Positions 24,532 through 32,607 of a stretch of DNA of 64,000 nt are shown one piece after another. The number at the start of each line of letters is the position of its first letter. The stretch's first letter is position 1. The translations under genes were made by a program, and so were the position numbers. The notes beneath the pieces are model-generated. The model did no database searches. It worked only from the letters and a program-made list of their open reading frames with translations, and was not told the DNA's origin. The DNA is from Chloroflexota bacterium (lineage in GTDB: Bacteria > Chloroflexota > Anaerolineae > Anaerolineales > Anaerolineaceae): the NCBI GenBank assembly GCA_029548365.1, contig JAKPNN010000021.1:100636-164635 (forward strand), written 5' to 3'.

Positions 24532-25731
24532 ATGAAAGACAAAATGCAAGGCGTGACCCTGGTAGCAGATTGGGACCCGAAACCAGGTTTTAAACTGGGC
24601 CCCAAAGATATTGAAGGACGCCAGACTTACCTGGGCAGCCAGGTATGGCGCAACCCCAGAATTGAAATCCGCGAATACGATATTCCCGTTCCCGGCGATG
24701 AAGAGGTTTTAATCGAAGTTAAAGCCTGCGGTATCTGCGGTTCTGATGTCCACATGGCGCAGGCTGAAGCCGATGGCTACATCTTTTACCCTGGCCTGAC
24801 GGGCTTCCCCAGCATCCTGGGGCACGAGCTTTCCGGCGTGGTGGTCGAGGCGGGCAAAAATGCCTACGACAAAAACACCAACAAGCCCTATAAGGGCGGC
24901 GAAGAAGTGACCACCGAAGAAATGTTGTGGTGCGGTTCCTGTAAGCCCTGTGCTGATGGCTGGCCCAACCACTGTGAGCGCCTGGACGAGATCGGCTTTA
25001 ACGTTCACGGTGCCTTTACCAAATACCTGGTTGTGCCTGCCCGCACCCTGTGGAGCCTGGAACCCCTCAAAGAGCACTACCCCGAAGATAAGCTCTTCTT
25101 AGCCGGCAGCCTTGTGGAGCCCACCTGCGTGGCTTACAATGCTGTTATTGAACGCGGCGGGGGCATCCGCCCCGGCGACCGTGTGGTGGTCCTGGGCGGC
25201 GGCCCGGTTGGTTTAGCTGCCTGTGCCATTCTCAAACGCGCTGGAGCCTCCAAGGTGATCATTTCCGAAACCCAGGAAGATCGCGGTAAGATGGCCCTCA
25301 AACTCGGCGCAGATTACCACATCAACCCTCTGAATGAAGATTTCGCTGAGACCGTCCTGGAATTAACCAACGGTATGGGTGCTGACCTGTTCATGGAAGC
25401 CACCGGGCTGCCTGAGGTGGTCTACCCGGATATCGAAAAAGTGATCTGGGAAGGCCGGACGCTTAACAGCAAGGTCGTTGTGACTGCCCGCGCTGAGGCA
25501 AAGATGCCTGTTGCCGGTGAGGTGCTGCAGGTTCGTCGCGCCAGCATCATCGGTGCCCAGGGCCACTCTGGTCACGGCACCTTCCCCCGTGTAATTGATT
25601 GCATGGCAGATGGTATGGACATGACCCTGATCAGCACCAAGCAGATCAGCCTGGCTGAAGTTCCTGAAAACATCATCCAGCTTCAAACCGATCGATCGCA
25701 GTGCAAGGTCACCTACCTGGCTAATCTGTAA
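24532..25731 (+). CDS. iolM: Zinc-dependent scyllo-inosose 3-dehydrogenase (IolM type)
   Basis: A 399-residue MDR dehydrogenase, longer than usual. It has catalytic zinc motifs ACGICGSDVH and GHELSGVVV, structural-zinc cysteines in 'WCGSCKPCADGWPNHC', an insertion around 'KNAYDKNTNKPYKGGEEV', and NAD-binding VVLGGGPVGLAA. Length and partner gene match the IolM enzyme of the Thermotoga pathway, which oxidises 2-keto-myo-inositol to a diketo-inositol using NAD. AAGGAG lies upstream; the gap to iolN is 33 bp. A strong hairpin follows the stop codon. Confidence 0.82.
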   Translation: MKDKMQGVTLVADWDPKPGFKLGPKDIEGRQTYLGSQVWRNPRIEIREYDIPVPGDEEVLIEVKACGICGSDVHMAQAEADGYIFYPGLTGFPSILGHELSGVVVEAGKNAYDKNTNKPYKGGEEVTTEEMLWCGSCKPCADGWPNHCERLDEIGFNVHGAFTKYLVVPARTLWSLEPLKEHYPEDKLFLAGSLVEPTCVAYNAVIERGGGIRPGDRVVVLGGGPVGLAACAILKRAGASKVIISETQEDRGKMALKLGADYHINPLNEDFAETVLELTNGMGADLFMEATGLPEVVYPDIEKVIWEGRTLNSKVVVTARAEAKMPVAGEVLQVRRASIIGAQGHSGHGTFPRVIDCMADGMDMTLISTKQISLAEVPENIIQLQTDRSQCKVTYLANL

Positions 25732-25746
25732 ACAATTGCTATCACA

Positions 25747-25778
25747 AGGCGCCAGCAGCTGATCGGCTGCTGGCGCCT
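25747..25778 (+). other. Intra-operon stem-loop between iolM and iolO
   Basis: AGGCGCCAGCAGC (25747-25759) pairs perfectly with GCTGCTGGCGCCT (25766-25778) around a 6-base loop. There is no U-run, so it is more likely a message-processing or stability element, or a partial pause site, than a terminator. It ends 16 bases before the iolO start. Confidence 0.65.
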
Positions 25779-25794
25779 CAACTTGAGGTGTCCA

Positions 25795-26628
25795 ATGAAG
25801 CTCTCAATGGTTGTTACCACCCAGCAAACCCAATTTGCAGCCGCCACCTTTTCCGGTGATCTGCACAATAACCTGGCTGTACTCAAGCAAATGGGGTATA
25901 CCGGCGCCGAACTTGCCATTCGCGACCCAAAAAAAATAGACCTCCCCTCATTATCCGCACTGGTCAGTAAACTTGGGTTGGTTGTGCCAGCCATCGGCAC
26001 AGGACAAGCCTGGAACGAAGAAGGGCTTTCATTCACCGATTCTGACCCATCCATCCGCCAGGCTGCGATTGAGCGCATCAAAAGCCACCTGCCTGTGGCG
26101 GCTCATTTTGATGCCGTGGTCATCATCGGTCTGATTCGCGGCGTGCTTAAACCAGGAGCCTCACACGAACAGGCCATAGAATGGCTGCGGTCGGCGCTCA
26201 AGAATTGCAGCCAGGCAGCAGAAGATGCTGGCGTGCGTTTGGCGCTCGAACCCATCAACCGCTACGAGACCTCGCTGATCAACACTGTGGCACAGGGTAT
26301 GGCGTTAATCGATGCTGTCGGCAGCCAAAATTTTGGTTTGCTGCTGGATACCTTCCATATGAATATTGAAGAACCAATTATTGAAGACAGCCTGCGCCTG
26401 TGCAACGAACGTATTTTCCATTTTCATGTCGCTGATTCAAACCGCTGGCCTCCTGGCGGCGGGCACCTGGATTTTCCATCCATTTTACGCGCGCTACTCA
26501 GCACCGGTTATTCCGGTTTCATCTCGGGTGAATTCCTGCCCCTGCCAGATGTCCACACCGCTGGAGAAAAGAATCTCGCTTTCCTGAAACCCATACTCAA
26601 AGACATACACAGCAATCTCAGCGGCTAA
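25795..26628 (+). CDS. iolO: Sugar isomerase/epimerase TIM barrel, 5-keto-L-gluconate epimerase type (IolO)
   Basis: A 277-residue xylose-isomerase-like TIM barrel. Likely metal and catalytic residues are in 'LALEPINRYETSL' (Glu), 'LLDTFHMNIEE' (Asp, His), 'IFHFHVADSNR' (His) and 'GFISGEFLPLP' (Glu). In T. maritima a member of this superfamily (IolO) epimerises 5-keto-L-gluconate to D-tagaturonate. Here it follows IolM and IolN and precedes the Etf-linked dehydrogenase, while UxaE is in the same operon, so the same role is likely. ATG 25795 with GAGG upstream was preferred over the start at 25783. Confidence 0.78.
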   Translation: MKLSMVVTTQQTQFAAATFSGDLHNNLAVLKQMGYTGAELAIRDPKKIDLPSLSALVSKLGLVVPAIGTGQAWNEEGLSFTDSDPSIRQAAIERIKSHLPVAAHFDAVVIIGLIRGVLKPGASHEQAIEWLRSALKNCSQAAEDAGVRLALEPINRYETSLINTVAQGMALIDAVGSQNFGLLLDTFHMNIEEPIIEDSLRLCNERIFHFHVADSNRWPPGGGHLDFPSILRALLSTGYSGFISGEFLPLPDVHTAGEKNLAFLKPILKDIHSNLSG

Positions 26629-26671
26629 CTTGCCCAAACCGGCATGGCTTACCCAAAATAGAACGTGAGTA

Positions 26672-28321
26672 ATGATGCATATCATTTTTTCCCAACCAGC
26701 ATCCCAAGCCGAATTCAAAACAGTAAAACGTATCGATGGCTACGAAGCCATCAAAACGGATTATCCGATCTACCTGACCGATGAATCAAAACTGGTCTCA
26801 ACCGACGCCAACCATCTTTTCATCCCCAGGGATGAAGCCGAACTGGTTGCTGTAATCCAGGCAATGTCTGCGCTGGGCGTCCCGATTACCGTCGCTGGTT
26901 CGCGCACGGGTCTGGTGGGTGGCAGTGTCCCTGCCTGTGGCGCGATCGTTTCACTGGAACGTTTTGACCAGGTCGAGAGTCTTTTTTTCGACGAAGACCA
27001 CCAGGAATGGGTCCTCCGGGCCGGCGCGTACGTCAGCCTGAAGAGCCTGGAGGCAATGCTGAAAAGTAAACGCTTCCCCGACCTTGAAAAAATCGATAAC
27101 GCATCGGTCAGGAGTTCTTACGAGCGTTTCAAAGCGGATGCCGATACCTACTTGTATCCACCTGACCCGACGGAAATGAGCGCCTCGCTGGGCGGATCCG
27201 TAGTGACCAACGCCTCCGGCGCCCGCACCTTCCGCTTCGGCGCCACCCGCAACTGGGTGCGCGGGCTGAGGGTGGTCCTGGCGAATGGTGAATTTGTCGA
27301 TATCCCGCGCGGCAAGTATTTCGCGTCTGAGAAGGGCACGTTTGAAATCGTCAACAAAGCTGGCGAAAAGCGCACCCTCACCATACCGGATTATCGCTTG
27401 CCGGAGACCAAGTGCACCGCTGGTTTCTTCACCGCTCCCGGCATGGACCTGATTGATCTGTTCATTGGCTCTGAAGGCGTGCTGGGAATTGTCACGCGGG
27501 TGGACGTGGCGCTGATAAAAAGCGAGCCAAAAATTTCCATCGTTCAATTCCTGGAAGACGATTACCAGGCAGTCCGCCTCACCGCTTCTCTGCGCTCCGA
27601 TCAGCGCATCAAACTTGATTTTCTCGAATTCTATTCCGGCAACGCGCTGAATTTGCTGCGCCGGGTGCAGGCTAAAGCGCCTTCGACCGTCAACATGCCC
27701 CCGATTCCAGACGAGGCGCGCTCAGCCCTGTTCTTCGAGCTGAATTACACCCCGCAATCCAGCAACGATCACCTGGCTGTGCTTCAGGAAATCATCTGTC
27801 AGCATGGCGCTGATCCTGCCCTTTCATGGGCGGCGCACGAACCGCGTGAGTTGGAACGCTTTAAAGTCTTCCGTCACTTGTTGCCTGAAACCGTCAACAG
27901 CATTATTGCTGAGCGAAAAAAATCAATCCCCAAACTTCACAAACTCGGCACCGACCTGGCCGTACCTGATGAGCACCTGATGGACATCTGGACTCTCTAT
28001 CAGGAAAATTGTGATGCCCTCAACCTGGAATGGGTTGCATTTGGGCATATTGGCAATAACCACATTCATGTTAACATCCTGCCCCGAAATATCGAGGAGC
28101 TGACCCAGGGGCTTGAACTCTATCAGCTCTTTGCACAAAAAACCGTCGAATGGGGCGGCGCTGTTTCTGCGGAACATGGCATTGGTAAAATCAAACAAAA
28201 TTTTCTGGCATTAATGTTCACCCCGGAACAGATTTCACAAATGCAGCATGTGAAAACCGTCTTCGACCCTGATCATTTACTCAACCCGGGTGATCTATTT
28301 CCGTGTGAGGTGTGCACATGA
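26672..28321 (+). CDS. FAD-linked 2-hydroxyacid dehydrogenase (GlcD/D-LDH type), Etf partner
   Basis: A 549-residue flavoprotein of the FAD-binding oxidase/glycolate oxidase D family. It has an N-terminal FAD-binding domain ('VAGSRTGLVGGSVPA' near residue 75, 'GGSVVTNASGARTFRFGATR' near 170) and a C-terminal domain with 'GHIGNNHIHVNILP' and 'SAEHGIGK'. It is somewhat longer than typical members, with an insert around residues 210-250. Its stop overlaps the etfB start (ATGA). The gene order dehydrogenase-EtfB-EtfA with a ferredoxin domain recalls the electron-confurcating lactate dehydrogenase of Acetobacterium woodii. The substrate could be lactate or a sugar acid from the inositol route. Confidence 0.83.
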   Translation: MMHIIFSQPASQAEFKTVKRIDGYEAIKTDYPIYLTDESKLVSTDANHLFIPRDEAELVAVIQAMSALGVPITVAGSRTGLVGGSVPACGAIVSLERFDQVESLFFDEDHQEWVLRAGAYVSLKSLEAMLKSKRFPDLEKIDNASVRSSYERFKADADTYLYPPDPTEMSASLGGSVVTNASGARTFRFGATRNWVRGLRVVLANGEFVDIPRGKYFASEKGTFEIVNKAGEKRTLTIPDYRLPETKCTAGFFTAPGMDLIDLFIGSEGVLGIVTRVDVALIKSEPKISIVQFLEDDYQAVRLTASLRSDQRIKLDFLEFYSGNALNLLRRVQAKAPSTVNMPPIPDEARSALFFELNYTPQSSNDHLAVLQEIICQHGADPALSWAAHEPRELERFKVFRHLLPETVNSIIAERKKSIPKLHKLGTDLAVPDEHLMDIWTLYQENCDALNLEWVAFGHIGNNHIHVNILPRNIEELTQGLELYQLFAQKTVEWGGAVSAEHGIGKIKQNFLALMFTPEQISQMQHVKTVFDPDHLLNPGDLFPCEVCT

Positions 28322-29142
28322 AAAAAATCGTCGTTTGCGTTAAACAGGTCCCTGAAGTCACCGATGTGCAGGTGGATCCAATCACCGGCACACTCCTTCG
28401 CGAAGGAGTCCAATCGATCCTCAACCCTTTTTGCGAATATGCCCTTGACCATGCCGCTCGCATCAAACAAGCCAACGCAGAGTTCGAGGTTATTGCCGTC
28501 TGTATGGGTCCTCCCCAGGCTGAGGACGCCCTGCGTCGCTGTTTGGAGCTTGGCGCAGACCGGGCTATCCTTTTAACCGACCGGAAATTCGCCGGCGCTG
28601 ATACCTGGGCTACCGCCTTTACTCTGGCTGAGGTCATCCGCCAATTGATCCCGGATTTCGCCCTGATCCTGGCTGGTAAACAGGCAATTGATGGCGATAC
28701 CGCCCAGGTTGGACCTGAAATCGCGGAAATTTTGAGCTTACCCCAAATCACCTATGGCACGAGTGTGAACCTGACGGCAGACAGGAAGCGCGTGCAGGTC
28801 AAACGTGAAGCAGAGCATGGCATCGAGGTGCTCGACGCGGCCCTGCCTGCGTTGGTCACCATCACAAAAGGTGAAACCCAGCGCAGAGCGCCTTCACTGG
28901 ATGCTGTCATCGATGCACATCGCAAAAACATTGAATTCGTAACCGCTGGCGACCTGTTATTGGATGAGGAAAAGTTAGGCTTGAAAGGCTCTTACACCCA
29001 GGTCGTTAAGATCTTCCCCCCGCCCACCAGGAAGGACACCCGCGTCCTCAAGGACCTTGAACCGGCTGAAGCAGCCAGGGAAATTTTTAATTTCCTCAAA
29101 GAAAACCATTTCCTGGAAAATAATCGATCGGGAGCAAAATAA
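28318..29142 (+). CDS. etfB: Electron transfer flavoprotein, beta subunit
   Basis: An EtfB protein of 274 residues with the family's opening 'IVVCVKQVPE', 'NPFCEYALDHA', 'AGKQAIDGDTAQVGPEIAE' and the C-terminal 'TKGETQRRAPS' region. It forms a heterodimer with EtfA and carries electrons for the FAD dehydrogenase encoded directly before it. The ATG at 28318 overlaps that gene's stop codon; a frame start at 28312 is less likely. The cytoplasmic complex probably couples oxidation of a hydroxyacid to NAD reduction with reduced ferredoxin as co-reductant; this is from family knowledge and operon layout. Confidence 0.9.
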   Translation: MKKIVVCVKQVPEVTDVQVDPITGTLLREGVQSILNPFCEYALDHAARIKQANAEFEVIAVCMGPPQAEDALRRCLELGADRAILLTDRKFAGADTWATAFTLAEVIRQLIPDFALILAGKQAIDGDTAQVGPEIAEILSLPQITYGTSVNLTADRKRVQVKREAEHGIEVLDAALPALVTITKGETQRRAPSLDAVIDAHRKNIEFVTAGDLLLDEEKLGLKGSYTQVVKIFPPPTRKDTRVLKDLEPAEAAREIFNFLKENHFLENNRSGAK

Positions 29143-29145
29143 GCC

Positions 29146-30342
29146 ATGCTGAATATCAACCACGATCGATGCACCCGTTGCAAAATTTGTATTGGAAATT
29201 GCCCCTTTGGCGCCCTATCAATTGTCGATAGTTTCCTGGAAGTCAGTTCAGCCTGCACCCTGTGCGGCGCGTGTGTCAACGTGTGCCCCTTTGAGGCACT
29301 GCACATTGAACGCAAACAGATCGATGCCGAAGAACTGCGCAAATACAAGGGCGTTTTTGTTTGGGCTGAACTGGAAAACGGTAAGCCGCGCAAGGTTGTT
29401 CTGGAACTGCTTGGTAAAGGGCGTGAGCTGGCAGATCAGCTCGGACAGGAATTGAACGCAGTAATCATCGCTGCTGAAACCGATTTTGACCCCGCCGACC
29501 TGGGGACCTACGGCGCTGACCGGGTGATTCTCTGCCAGCACAAATTCTTAGACACCTATACCACGGAAGGCTACACGCAAGCCCTCAGCGCAGTGATTGC
29601 GTTTGAGATGCCTTCGGTCGTTCTCTACGGCGCCACGCCCCATGGACGCGACCTGGCGCCCCGCGTGGCGGCACGCCTGCGGCTGGGCTTGACCGCTGAT
29701 TGCACCCGGTTATCCATCGATGACGATGGGCAGCTGGTGCAAACTCGCCCGGCATTTGGCGGCAATATCATGGCCTCAATCATCACACCCCACACCCGCC
29801 CCCAAACTGCCACCGTCCGTCCAAATGTTTTCCCAGCCCTGAAACCAGACCCGTCCCGACTGGCGGAAGTGGTTGAATTCCCTCTGACCATGAGCCGGGC
29901 AGCAATCCGCACCCGTCTGGTTCAGTCTGAAAACCTGGATGCAGACGACCAGGTTGGCATTGCTGATGCCCGCATCATTGTTTCGGGAGGAAGAGGCATG
30001 GGAAAAGCCGCTAACCTCGAGATGCTTAATATTCTGGCCGACCAATTGGGTGGAACCACAGCCGGTTCCCGAATTATTGTCGAGCAGGGGTGGATCTCTC
30101 ACACTCACCAGGTGGGGCAATCTGGCACAACGGTTGGACCGCAATTGTATATCGCCGCGGGAATTAGTGGCGCTGTACAGCACCTGGTCGGAATGAGCGC
30201 ATCAAAAACCGTCATTGCCATCAATAAAGACCCTGAGGCACCCATATTAAATGTTGCTGACCTGGGAATTGTCGGCGATGCGTTGGAAATCATCCCCATC
30301 CTGAACCAGATGATTGAAGACGACCAGAACGAAAAATCTTAG
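29146..30342 (+). CDS. etfA: Electron transfer flavoprotein, alpha subunit with N-terminal 2[4Fe-4S] domain
   Basis: An EtfA protein of 398 residues. Residues 1-60 form a ferredoxin-like domain with two cysteine clusters, CTRCKICIGNCP and CTLCGACVNVCP. Residues about 70-190 are the Etf alpha/beta domain, and the FAD-binding domain ends with 'IVSGGRGMG', 'VGQSGTTVGPQLYIAAGISG' and 'AINKDPEAPI'. Iron-sulfur-bearing EtfA is typical of confurcating or bifurcating Etf systems. It follows etfB by 3 bp and is the last gene of the rightward operon, ahead of the shared terminator. Confidence 0.92.
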   Translation: MLNINHDRCTRCKICIGNCPFGALSIVDSFLEVSSACTLCGACVNVCPFEALHIERKQIDAEELRKYKGVFVWAELENGKPRKVVLELLGKGRELADQLGQELNAVIIAAETDFDPADLGTYGADRVILCQHKFLDTYTTEGYTQALSAVIAFEMPSVVLYGATPHGRDLAPRVAARLRLGLTADCTRLSIDDDGQLVQTRPAFGGNIMASIITPHTRPQTATVRPNVFPALKPDPSRLAEVVEFPLTMSRAAIRTRLVQSENLDADDQVGIADARIIVSGGRGMGKAANLEMLNILADQLGGTTAGSRIIVEQGWISHTHQVGQSGTTVGPQLYIAAGISGAVQHLVGMSASKTVIAINKDPEAPILNVADLGIVGDALEIIPILNQMIEDDQNEKS

Positions 30343-30406
30343 GAAATTGGTTCTGGTCAAGGCTAATTGCTCAAGGAAAAACAGCGGCATAACAGCAAAT
30401 TCGTAA

Positions 30407-30444
30407 AAAAACACCCGCCGGGTTTGCCCTCAGCGGGTGTTTTT
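30407..30444. terminator. Bidirectional intrinsic terminator between convergent operons
   Basis: AAAAACACCCGC (30407-30418) pairs with GCGGGTGTTTTT (30433-30444) around a 14-base loop. An A-run on the left and a U-run on the right make it work for both the etfA operon and the leftward iolG operon. Confidence 0.9.
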
Positions 30445-30472
30445 GTAATAGAGAAAAATCAGTTGTGGAAGG

Positions 30473-31489
30473 TCATCCAGCGATCTCGGAAACCTTTACC
30501 GGGCGGTTTTCGTGGAAGGATTTCCAGGCAGCATAGCCCAGAACAACAGCCTGGCGGCCGTCTTCGCCGGAGACCGGCACAGGTTGATCATCCCGGACGC
30601 AGCGTAGAAACTGCCGCACTTCTTCGATATAACAGGGTGCATAACGCTGCATAAAAAACGCTTCAATCCGGGCAGTATGAAAGCCGTCAAGGTTGCCCTT
30701 GGCAACGGTGTGTTCCGTTTCGTTCTCTGCCATGGCTGTACCGTTCAGGCAGAACACTTCCACGCGCTGATCATACCCGTAAACCGCCTGTCGGCTGTTA
30801 TCAATCGAACCCAGGGTGCCATCTTTGAATTTTAAGCTGATCACGGCTGTATCCAAATCACCAAATTCGTTGAGCGCTTCATCAATTAACACCGAGCCGG
30901 TTGCGTACACCTCGTCCACCTCGCCGATCTGGAACCGCGCCATATCAAAATCATGGATCGTCATATCCAGAAAAAGGCCGCCGGAGGCGCGCAGAAATTC
31001 GAGTGAAGGCAATTCCGGGTCGCGGTTGGTGATCTTAAGCAGGCAAGGGCGTCCCAATTCTCCCGACTTGACAATCTGGCGCACCTGCTGAAAGTTCTTA
31101 TCAAACCGGCGATTAAACCCAACCTGGAGTTTCACGCCCGTCTGTTCAACCACTGAAAGCACCTCATCGATCTCATTGAGATCCAGCGCCAGGGGCTTCT
31201 CACAAAAGATGTGCTTCCCAGCATTGGCGCAATCCTTCAGGATTTCAGCATGTGTGTCGGTGCTGGTGGCAATCAGCACAGCTTTAATTGTCTTATCTTC
31301 CAGCAGATCTTGATAGTGCTGAGCCGTCCGCTTGATCTCCCATTGCTTGGCCACAGCCTGAACAACATCCAATTTAATATCACATAGGGCCACCAGGTTG
31401 GCTTCAGGTATGCGATTGACCAGGTTGCCGACATGCACACTGCCCATGCGGCCGGTTCCGATTACAGCAATGTTGATTTTCTCTGACAT
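30473..31489 (-). CDS. iolG: Inositol 2-dehydrogenase (IolG, Gfo/Idh/MocA family)
   Basis: A dehydrogenase of 338 residues, the usual IolG length. It has the N-terminal Rossmann motif VIGTGRMGSVH, 'HIFCEKPLAL' with the conserved Lys near residue 95, 'GFNRRFD' and the catalytic 'FLDMTIHDFDMARF' with Asp and His. It oxidises myo-inositol to scyllo-inosose with NAD, the first step of inositol use. ATG 31489 was chosen because it gives the family N-terminus; the longer frame to 31531 overlaps the kinase gene. It is the last gene of the leftward operon and ends 29 bp before the terminator. Confidence 0.88.
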   Translation of the reverse strand: MSEKINIAVIGTGRMGSVHVGNLVNRIPEANLVALCDIKLDVVQAVAKQWEIKRTAQHYQDLLEDKTIKAVLIATSTDTHAEILKDCANAGKHIFCEKPLALDLNEIDEVLSVVEQTGVKLQVGFNRRFDKNFQQVRQIVKSGELGRPCLLKITNRDPELPSLEFLRASGGLFLDMTIHDFDMARFQIGEVDEVYATGSVLIDEALNEFGDLDTAVISLKFKDGTLGSIDNSRQAVYGYDQRVEVFCLNGTAMAENETEHTVAKGNLDGFHTARIEAFFMQRYAPCYIEEVRQFLRCVRDDQPVPVSGEDGRQAVVLGYAAWKSFHENRPVKVSEIAG

Positions 31490-31496
31490 CCGATTT

Positions 31497-32582
31497 TTAC
31501 CTCTGAATTCGAGCGGATCCGCCTGAAGCAAATGCTTTTACCTGTTCCACACTGGCCATTGTCGTGTCGCCTGGGAAGGTCGTCAGCAGCGCACCGTGCG
31601 CCCAGCCCAGGTTTACCGCCTGTTGCTCATCTTCCCCGGTGAGCAGACCGTAAAACACTCCCGAAGCAAAACCGTCACCACCGCCCACGCGGTCATACAC
31701 GACAAGGTCACAAGTGGGGGCAATATAAGCCTGCCCGTTGATCCAGGCGACTGCGCTCCAGGAATGCTGCATGGTATTTTTTACTTCTCTGAGTGTGGTC
31801 GTGACCACTTTAATGCCGGGGAACAGGCTGGTAACCTCTCCAATAATGTCAATGAAGGTTCGCGGGTCCAGCTTTGAGGTTTTTTCAACCTGCGGGCCGG
31901 AAACACCCAGGCCCATTTGCATGTCTTCTTCATTGCCGACAAGCACATCGACATAGTTCATAATTTCGCGCAACACCGACTGTGCAGCGCCCTGTCCTCC
32001 CCAAATGCTCCACAATTTTTCACGATAATTCAAATCGAAGGAGACTACCGCGCCCGCTGCTTTGGCCGCCTTCATCCCTTCCATAATCACCTGTCCGGTG
32101 GTTTCTGAAAGCGCAGCAAAGATGCCACCGCTGTGAAACCAGCGCACGCCCCCGGCAAATATTTCATCCCAGTTAAAATCTCCCGGCTTTAATTGTGCTG
32201 CAGCTTCGTTACAGCGATTGTAAAACACCACCGGCGGACGCATACCAAAACCCTGGTCGCTGTAAACCGTCGCCATATTGGGGCCGTTAACCCCGTTATG
32301 TGCAAAGTGTTTGTAAAAAGGTTTTACTCCCATAGCCTTCACCCGTTCTGCGATCAAATCGCCAATCGGATAATCGACCATAGCCGTCACGACACCGGTT
32401 TTCAAGCCAAAGCAGTCCGCAAGGTTGGCTGCACAATTAAATTCGCCCCCGCTTACGTGGATCTGGCATTGGGTTGCCTTCCGAAAGGGGATTACGCCGG
32501 GATCCAACCGGTTTACCAGCGCTCCCAGGGAGACAAAATCAAGCGCTCCAGATTCTTTGATGTTCAATCCATATTGGTTCAT
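31497..32582 (-). CDS. kdgK: 2-keto-3-deoxygluconate kinase-like PfkB kinase
   Basis: A 361-residue PfkB-family kinase with 'GGEFNCAANLADCFGLKTGV' near residue 47, 'FDLNYREKLW' near 185, 'LVGNEED' and the catalytic 'DRVGGGDGFASGVFYGLL' near 310. The 'FDLNYR' and 'VGNEED' segments are typical of KDG kinases. It would phosphorylate 2-keto-3-deoxy-D-gluconate to KDPG, downstream of mannonate. It lies between iolG and the LarA-like gene in the leftward operon, under the same LacI-type operator. Another ketose-acid kinase role is possible. Confidence 0.78.
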   Translation of the reverse strand: MNQYGLNIKESGALDFVSLGALVNRLDPGVIPFRKATQCQIHVSGGEFNCAANLADCFGLKTGVVTAMVDYPIGDLIAERVKAMGVKPFYKHFAHNGVNGPNMATVYSDQGFGMRPPVVFYNRCNEAAAQLKPGDFNWDEIFAGGVRWFHSGGIFAALSETTGQVIMEGMKAAKAAGAVVSFDLNYREKLWSIWGGQGAAQSVLREIMNYVDVLVGNEEDMQMGLGVSGPQVEKTSKLDPRTFIDIIGEVTSLFPGIKVVTTTLREVKNTMQHSWSAVAWINGQAYIAPTCDLVVYDRVGGGDGFASGVFYGLLTGEDEQQAVNLGWAHGALLTTFPGDTTMASVEQVKAFASGGSARIQR

Positions 32583-32607
32583 GTATGCCTCGCTTCATTA
32601 ATAATGT

